Positions 58,878 through 64,000 of a stretch of DNA of 64,000 nucleotides are shown in pieces. A program made the translations under genes and the position numbers. Within the stretch, counting starts at the first letter, position 1. The number at the start of each line of letters is the position of its first letter. The stretch comes from Bacillus sp. SA1-12. Lineage in GTDB: Bacteria; Bacillota; Bacilli; Bacillales; Bacillaceae. The stretch lies in NCBI RefSeq assembly GCF_000981385.1, contig NZ_LATZ01000113.1, positions 1-64,000 of the forward strand. Reading direction: 5' to 3'. Below the pieces are notes generated by a model, which saw only the letters and a list, made by a program, of their open reading frames with translations, ran no database searches and was not told the DNA's origin.

Positions 58878-60090
58878 TGAAATTTGGAAAACGAGGGTTA
58901 ATCATCATATAAATGAAACAAGGGCATATTTGAAATACATGTTAAATGACCATTTATTATTTGTGGTTATTTTCTTAGCAGCGGGCGGGGCTGTCACCTA
59001 TCAAAAATGGCTTGAGACTTTGTCTCCTGATTTTCCAGCTGTTCTGATCATGGCGGTTGTCTTTTCATTAATTTTACTCCGTTCACATGTCCGAACATTG
59101 TTAAAAGAGGCTGACATCGTGTTCCTGCTTCCTATGGAACATAAGCTTAAAGGGTACTTTCAAAAGGCCTTTACCTATAGTTTAGTGACACAGAGCTTTC
59201 CTATTATTGTGGTCATGATTTTATTTGCACCGCTTTATTTTAAAGCAGCTTCTGCAACTGGAAATAGCCTTATCATAAGCTTGATCTTGCTGATTGTTGT
59301 GAAGCTATGGAATTTACGGATCAGCTGGAGAATTGGATACTTAACCGAAGCATCTGCAAAATGGAGCGATCTCGCTGTTAGATTTGTCATGAATGGTTGT
59401 ATGATCTTTTTTATCCTTTCAGGACAGTATCTCTTTGTGCTGGTGATCTTTCTTATAATGGTGGGCTATGATGCTTATTTTTCCAAGCTTGTTAAGTCGA
59501 AGGCAATTAAATGGGATCAGCTGATCAAATTGGAAGGAGAAAGGAAACAGTCCTTTTATAAACTGGCTAACTTATTTACCGATGTCCCTAAATTGAAAAA
59601 ACAAGCGAAACGCCGTAAGTATCTTGATCTATTTTTAAAGCAAGTAACATACCATCAAGATCATGTTTATGAATATTTATTTAGTAGAGCCTTTTTGCGA
59701 TCTGGGGATTACTTTGGGATTGCGGTGAGACTTACAATAATCGGCAGTGTGATTTTAGTGTTTATTAATCAACAGCTAATTGGGAATGTGATCATTGTAG
59801 TCATTTTTTCATTCTTAACTGGGATACAGATAATGAGTTTATATAAGCATTTTGATTTATTAGAACTGCCTAATCTTTATCCGACAGGGGAAAGAAAGAA
59901 GTTAAAAAGCTTTTTAAAGATTATATTTAGCGTGCTTATTATTCAAGCGATCGTCTACTCTGTGGTAACCCTGATATCAGCAACAGCTTTCATTTTTATC
60001 ATCACTTTAGCTGTAAATGTGGTGTTTGCTAGTCTGTTTACCTATATGTATATGGGAACGAGGTTAAAGAAGAGTGAAAAGGGTGTATAA
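58864..60090 (+). CDS. ecsB: Ecs transporter membrane subunit EcsB
   Basis: This 408-residue polytopic protein has about eight hydrophobic segments (first LLFVVIFLAAGGAVTYQ, last ATAFIFIITLAVNVVFASLF) and basic loops (KLKKQAKRRKYLDLFL). It pairs with EcsA, whose gene overlaps it, so translation is coupled. Length matches B. subtilis EcsB. Confidence 0.93.
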   Translation: MKSIDEIWKTRVNHHINETRAYLKYMLNDHLLFVVIFLAAGGAVTYQKWLETLSPDFPAVLIMAVVFSLILLRSHVRTLLKEADIVFLLPMEHKLKGYFQKAFTYSLVTQSFPIIVVMILFAPLYFKAASATGNSLIISLILLIVVKLWNLRISWRIGYLTEASAKWSDLAVRFVMNGCMIFFILSGQYLFVLVIFLIMVGYDAYFSKLVKSKAIKWDQLIKLEGERKQSFYKLANLFTDVPKLKKQAKRRKYLDLFLKQVTYHQDHVYEYLFSRAFLRSGDYFGIAVRLTIIGSVILVFINQQLIGNVIIVVIFSFLTGIQIMSLYKHFDLLELPNLYPTGERKKLKSFLKIIFSVLIIQAIVYSVVTLISATAFIFIITLAVNVVFASLFTYMYMGTRLKKSEKGV

Positions 60091-60093
60091 CAT

Positions 60094-60807
60094 ATGACCT
60101 ATGAAACACAGATGGCAGAAGAGTCAAGGCTTTGGAAGCAAAGTCAGTTACGAAGACCTTCTTTTTTAGAAAGATCCTCTAAAAAAGCTCAGACTAAAAT
60201 GAATCAATTGATTCCAGAAAAGGTACATACAACCATTACAGAAAGTATTAAAAAAATGGTTCAGGCCACACTTATAGGTTCCAATGTCACCACATTTCCT
60301 AAAAAAATAGAGAACCTTACGTTTGAGGAACGTGAACAGCTTGTGGAAAAAACGATAGGAACATTTAAGAAGACAGCTGCAATTGAAGGAGCCTCAACCG
60401 GGGCTGGAGGAATTTTATTAGGGCTTGCCGACTTCCCTTTATTCCTAAGTATCAAGATGAAATTTTTATTTGAAGTAGCTAGCATTTATGGATACAGCAC
60501 GAAGGAATATGAAGAAAGGCTGTTTCTTTTGTATGTTTTTCAGCTGGCGTTTTCAAGTGAAGCACATAAAGAAGAAACTCTTGAAAAGATCGAATATTGG
60601 GATTCACTAAAAAACGAAGTGAAGGATTTGGACTGGCGGGTATTTCAGCAAGAATATAGAGATTATATTGATGTTGTCAAGCTTATGCAGATCCTGCCAG
60701 GGATTGGTGCTGTTGTTGGGGGAGTCGCTAATTATCACCTTGTTCAACAACTTGGTGAATGCGCCATGAATTGCTATCGGCTTAGAATTTTTTCGAATAG
60801 GAAGTAA
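60094..60807 (+). CDS. ecsC: EcsC family protein
   Basis: This 237-residue protein has the EcsC domain: IEGASTGAGGILLGLADFPLFLSIKMKFLFEVASIYGY (about 95-132) and a C-terminal GIGAVVGGVANYHLVQQLGECAMNCYR. Three nucleotides separate it from ecsB, so it is the last gene of the ecsABC operon. The role is unknown. The hydrophobic middle may associate with the membrane. Confidence 0.92.
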   Translation: MTYETQMAEESRLWKQSQLRRPSFLERSSKKAQTKMNQLIPEKVHTTITESIKKMVQATLIGSNVTTFPKKIENLTFEEREQLVEKTIGTFKKTAAIEGASTGAGGILLGLADFPLFLSIKMKFLFEVASIYGYSTKEYEERLFLLYVFQLAFSSEAHKEETLEKIEYWDSLKNEVKDLDWRVFQQEYRDYIDVVKLMQILPGIGAVVGGVANYHLVQQLGECAMNCYRLRIFSNRK

Positions 60808-60836
60808 TGAAGTGAGAATCTCCTTATTCATGATGA

Positions 60837-60875
60837 CAGCAGCGGATTTCATAGTTGGAAATCTGCTGCTTTTTT
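60837..60875 (+). terminator. ecs operon terminator
   Basis: Stem GCAGCGGATTTC / GAAATCTGCTGC followed by TTTTTTG. Confidence 0.9.
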
Positions 60876-60911
60876 GTGTTTTTGCTTTTGTTCTTCACCC
60901 CTGCTTGCGCT

Positions 60912-61275
60912 CTCAAGGACATTATGAACAAATATAACAAGTGATTTGTCCTTTATCCCTGCTCTCAAGGATATTTTGATCCAATCTAACAAGTGAAATG
61001 TCGTTGATCCCCGCACTCAAGGACATTTTGATCCAATCTAACAAGTGAAATGTCGTTGATCCCCGCACTCAAGGACATTTTGATCCAATCTAACAAGTGA
61101 AATGTCGTTGATCCCCGCACTCAAGGACATTTTGATCCAATCTAACAAGTGATTTGTCCTTTATCCCTGCTCTCAAGGATATTTTGAGCCAATATAACAA
61201 GTAATTTATCTTTTATCCCCGCTCTCAATGACATTTTGAATCAATTCAACAAGTGTTTTGTCCATCTAACCACAA
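60912..61275 (+). repeat. seven-unit 52-bp tandem repeat array
   Basis: Units begin with CTCAAGGACATTTTG (or variants) at 60912, 60964, 61016, 61068, 61120, 61172 and 61224, an exact 52-bp period. Units 3-5 are nearly identical; the outer units diverge (GGACATTATGAAC, GGATATTTTGAGCC). Within most units GGACA or GACATTT at the left can pair with TGTCC or AAATGTC at the right. Nothing else occupies this gap upstream of the dehydrogenase gene. Confidence 0.92.
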
Positions 61276-61392
61276 GAAGTTTTAACCTGTTAAAGGAATT
61301 GGTGATAAAAACGAAGAAATGGATAAGAGACAGGGATTTTCTCTGCGAAAATCTGGACTGTAAAGTGGACATTGGGAAGGAAGGGGAGAAAG

Positions 61393-62489
61393 ATGATAAG
61401 AAAATACAAAATTGCAGTAATTGCTGGAGATGGAATAGGCCCGGAGGTAGTCAATGAGGGGATTAAAGTATTAAAGAAGATTGCAGAAATAGACCGTACC
61501 TTTGATTTTGAATTCACTTATTTTCCATGGGGGTGTGAATATTATTTACAGATGGGAAAATGATGGATGAGGATGGATTAGAGCAGCTTACATCCTTTGA
61601 TGCCATCTACCTTGGTGCTGTAGGTTATCCTGGTGTACCTGACCATATTTCATTATGGGATCTTTTATTGAAGATTCGCAAAGGGTTCAATCAATATGTG
61701 AACCTGCGTCCAATTACGTTATTAGATGGTGCTCCATGCCCGCTGAAGAATATTTCGCGTGAGCAAATTGATATGCTCGTTATTCGTGAAAATAGCGAAG
61801 GGGAATATGCCGGAGCTGGGGATTGGCTGTTTCGTAATCAGTCTCATGAGGTCGTACTGCAAACAGGAATATTCTCAAGAGTTGGTACTGAAAGAATAAT
61901 CCGTTATGCATTTGAAGAAGCGAGAAAACAGGGAAAGTCTCTTACAAGTATCAGCAAAGGGAATGCGTTAAATTATTCGATGGTGTATTGGGATCAGGTG
62001 TTTGAAGAAGTTGCTAAAGAGTACGCGGATGTAGAGACCAATTCTTATTTAGTCGATGCTGCTGCCATGTTTTTTGTCAAAGAGCCTTGGCGCTTTGAGG
62101 TGGTTGTTACATCTAATTTATTTGGTGATATCCTAACTGATTTAGGTGCTGCTATTGCCGGTGGAATGGGACTTGCTGCAGGTGCAAACATCAATCCTGA
62201 ACGAGAATTTCCATCTATGTTCGAACCCATTCATGGCTCCGCGCCAGATATCGCCGGGAAAGGGATTGCAAACCCGTTAGCTGCGATTTGGTCTGTAAGT
62301 CAAATGTTAGACTTTTTTAACCAGGAAGCATGGGGCAAAAGAGTTCTAACCGCAATGGAGCAAGTTATGCTAGAAGGAAGCAAATTAACACCTGATATGG
62401 GAGGGAAGGCCAATACGCAAGAGGTAGGGGATGCAGTGGTAAAAAAGCTTGTAGAGATGCCATTAGAAAGTATAACAAATAAAGGATGA
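61393..62489 (+). pseudogene. tartrate/isopropylmalate-type dehydrogenase split by a -1 frameshift
   Basis: Two frames, 61393-61563 and 61560-62489, together encode a ~365-residue NAD-dependent beta-decarboxylating dehydrogenase of the tartrate dehydrogenase group. The first half has AVIAGDGIGPEVVNEGIKV and ends FPWGCEYYLQMGK. The second continues MMDEDGLEQL and carries RENSEGEYAGAGDW, the catalytic-Lys segment SKGNALNYSMVYWDQV, SNLFGDILTDLGAAIAGG and EPIHGSAPDIAGKGIANP. They join at G-GGA-AAA-TGA. A one-base deletion (A-run short by one), an assembly error or ribosomal -1 slippage could each explain it. The catalytic residues otherwise look intact. Confidence 0.85.
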
Positions 62490-62510
62490 ATTTAATAACT
62501 GGTAAAAAGA

Positions 62511-62553
62511 GAGGCTGTTTCAAAAGGGTGAGCCCTTACACTGAGACAGCCTG
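62511..62553. terminator. shared terminator of dehydrogenase and J-domain genes
   Basis: Stem AGGCTGTTTCA / TGAGACAGCCT; minus strand continues CTCTCTTTTTACC, plus strand GTTTGC. Confidence 0.75.
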
Positions 62554-62573
62554 TTTGCATTCCTATAAACATC

Positions 62574-63191
62574 CTAGTCTTTCATTTTGTTTCTAAATTG
62601 ATCAAAATCAGTTTTAATATAATGAAACAGCTTTGCGTTTCCTCCATGATCCGGATGAGCTTTTTTTAATAGTTCTTTATATGCAGCGATGATGTCTTTA
62701 TCATTTGCTAGTTTGGTAAGTCCTAACTTTTGACGAAAATCACTTGAAGATAAGGAAGAAGATGATGCATCTTCACTTGTTTCCCCTTTTAGAAGTTTTT
62801 CTTTTAATTCAATCAACTCATCACGTAATTCAATATTTTCCTTTAATAAATTGATTGTTTCCTTTTTTAAATGGTTCCTCTCAATTTGCAATAAGCTGAT
62901 TTCATTATATAGCTTATCTCTTTGATGAATCAATAATCTTGTTGAGCTTGCATGTAATTCCTCTATACCTTTAATTTCCTCATCTTTTGTCTTTATTTTT
63001 AATTTTAATAGGTGAATGACCTGGTCTTTATCAAGTTTTGTTTGTTCCTTCATAAAACGCATTAAGGCCTTATCATCTACCGTGAATCCAGTAGCTTTAA
63101 TTTTGCCCTCACGGAGCCATTGCTTAAAGGTTTCAATATTATCCGTTATTCCAGCTTCCTTTAACAAGGTAAATGCTTGATCCGTGTTCAA
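62574..63191 (-). CDS. J-domain protein with N-terminal helical module
   Basis: This 205-residue protein has an N-terminal ~55-residue part (TLLKEAGITDNIETFKQWLREGKIKATGF) resembling a DNA-binding or regulatory helical motif. A coiled coil of about 60-140 follows, then a C-terminal J domain (LGLTKLANDKDIIAAYKELLKKAHPDHGGNAKLF) with the HPD motif that stimulates Hsp70 ATPase. It lacks the G/F and zinc-finger regions of DnaJ, so it is a specialised co-chaperone. The start is TTG with AAAGGAGAAAT. Confidence 0.85.
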   Translation of the reverse strand: MNTDQAFTLLKEAGITDNIETFKQWLREGKIKATGFTVDDKALMRFMKEQTKLDKDQVIHLLKLKIKTKDEEIKGIEELHASSTRLLIHQRDKLYNEISLLQIERNHLKKETINLLKENIELRDELIELKEKLLKGETSEDASSSSLSSSDFRQKLGLTKLANDKDIIAAYKELLKKAHPDHGGNAKLFHYIKTDFDQFRNKMKD

Positions 63192-63345
63192 TCGATTTCT
63201 CCTTTCTTCGGGTAGTAGCTATGTAAGTTGAATGAGCAACAGTATAAGCCCCTATTATATATATAAGGTGGCAGGACTGTTTTTTTGCGCTTTCTTTTAA
63301 GATTTATCAAGTGGAATACATAAAAAGGTATAATTTTCCCGATTT

Positions 63346-63371
63346 TGAAACCTTTCCCTATTCGATTCGTA
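63346..63371 (+). promoter_or_regulatory. sigma-W promoter of flotillin gene
   Basis: TGAAAC (63346-63351), 16 nt, then CGTA (63368-63371), with continuing CGTATA, is an essentially perfect ECF sigma-W promoter. It lies 136 nt before the flotillin start codon. In B. subtilis the flotillin operon (yuaF-floT-yuaI) is a known sigma-W target. Confidence 0.85.
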
Positions 63372-63506
63372 TAACACTATATATTGATCAATATGTTCGA
63401 AAAAACTGCCTTGTACAGGGAAAAGGGATTAAATGTTTTTATCATTCATGTACTGCCTAATAGCTGCATGGGTTAGATAGATATATATAAAGAAGGGGGA
63501 AGAAAT

Positions 63507-64000
63507 ATGTTAGATGCGATTGGGGTACTAATGTTTTTAATTCCAGTATTAATTATTGCTGCACTTGCGGGAGTTGGCTATTTCTTTTGGATAAAATATC
63601 GCTACCGTACAGCCAAGTCCAACCAGGCCTTAATCATTACAGGACCAAGATTAGGCGATCCAGAGAAGGAAACGAATATTTTTACAGACCAAGAAGGCCG
63701 TTCAATGAAGATCATTCGTGGAGGAGGGTATCGACTCAGACGCTTCCAGACATCAACGCCTGTAAATCTGACTTCATTTCAATTAAAGCTATCCACACCA
63801 AGAGTATATACAAATGGAGGTGTACCGATTGTTGCTGATGCAGTCGCCATGGTAAAGGTGGCTGATACCTTAAACGGAATCGCAAACTATGCGGAACAGT
63901 TTTTAGGCAAGGAACAATCAGAGATAGAGGCAGAAATTATCGAGGTGCTTGGAAGTAATCTGCGTGCAATTCTTTCGAAAATGACGGTCGAAGATATTAA
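63507..64000 (+). CDS. floT: flotillin-like protein FloT, 5' part
   Basis: The gene runs off the end of the window; 164 codons are visible. It starts MLDAIGVLMFLIPVLIIAALAGVGYFFWI, a membrane anchor. It then has the SPFH domain: KSNQALIITGPRLGD, RGGGYRLRRFQTSTPVNLTSFQLKLS and KVADTLNGIANYAEQFLGK. Flotillins scaffold membrane microdomains and affect fluidity and protein partners. A sigma-W promoter precedes it, and the ATG follows AAGGGGGAAG. No yuaF/NfeD-type gene precedes it as in B. subtilis. Confidence 0.9.
   Translation, partial: MLDAIGVLMFLIPVLIIAALAGVGYFFWIKYRYRTAKSNQALIITGPRLGDPEKETNIFTDQEGRSMKIIRGGGYRLRRFQTSTPVNLTSFQLKLSTPRVYTNGGVPIVADAVAMVKVADTLNGIANYAEQFLGKEQSEIEAEIIEVLGSNLRAILSKMTVEDI

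Noticed and set aside
60912..61275. CRISPR-like 52-bp periodic array
   Set aside because: The whole 52-bp unit repeats with no unique spacers; it is a tandem minisatellite.
63374..63389. ACACTATATATTGATC resembling an NrdR box upstream of floT
   Set aside because: Only one site with mismatched right half; NrdR needs paired boxes, and a sigma-W promoter explains the region.

Overview
The window is chromosomal DNA from an AT-rich, endospore-forming Bacillaceae bacterium. Evidence for this is an alpha/beta-type SASP gene behind a sigma-G-like promoter, a sporulation inhibitor sda, spore-associated YheC/YheD ATP-grasp genes, YjcZ-type mini-proteins, scoC/hpr, and a gene order from about 14 kb to 61 kb that follows the Bacillus subtilis nhaC-sspB-yheEDCBA-yhaX-hemZ-yhaRQPONML-prsA-scoC-trpP-serC-hit-ecsABC neighbourhood with insertions and losses. 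It is not B. subtilis: it has class Ia-type nrdAB under cobalamin-riboswitch and NrdR control, four yheC/D paralogues instead of two, a decayed yheB, and many dispersed palindromic repeats.

Layout. 0.1-9.6 kb: HAD phosphatase, Gfo/Idh oxidoreductase, catalase, YitT and DedA membrane proteins, SulP anion transporter, a universal stress protein, sda and small hydrophilic ORFs. 9.7-14 kb: nrdA-nrdB (minus strand), with three copies of a hairpin repeat between them and a long leader carrying tandem NrdR boxes plus a cobalamin riboswitch. 14-19.4 kb: nhaC/nhaX, small proteins and SASP. 19.5-21.6 kb: msmX and its PucR/CdaR-like neighbour. 21.7-27.4 kb: a minus-strand operon of four alternating YheD/YheC-like ATP-grasp genes followed by yheE and a small gene. 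27.4-37.5 kb: yheB remnant, yheA, yhaX, a papain-like hydrolase, a CdsA-like protein, hemZ, yhaR, yhzD and yhaQP. 37.6-43.7 kb: an inserted block with a YibE/F pair, an MBL hydrolase and a GGDEF-EAL protein. 43.8-50.8 kb: yhaO-yhaN nuclease complex, yhaM exoribonuclease, yhaL and prsA. 51-61 kb: YjcZ peptides, yhaI, scoC, yhaH, trpP with a nine-repeat TRAP site, serC, hit and ecsABC. 61-64 kb: a tartrate dehydrogenase-type gene split by a -1 frameshift at a slippery heptamer, a J-domain protein and the 5' part of a flotillin gene behind a sigma-W promoter.

How it fits together. Regulation is the most informative layer: B12 and nucleotide control of ribonucleotide reduction, tryptophan control of TrpP translation through TRAP, and forespore, mother-cell and envelope-stress promoters. 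Protein export and quality control genes (PrsA, Ecs, ScoC, flotillin) and nucleic-acid processing genes (YhaO/N/M) cluster here as they do in B. subtilis.

Almost every longer gap holds repeats: (A) ~110-130 nt long-hairpin elements whose stems covary between copies; (B) ~100 nt elements ending in an ATCAACAGGCA-like motif; (C) short GTCC/GGAC palindromes; (D) two copies of a GGGCAGT/ACTGCCC element; a 7 x 52-bp tandem array; and a 254-bp duplicated array built around CACCTCATTT. No tRNA, rRNA, CRISPR array, insertion sequence or prophage was recognised.
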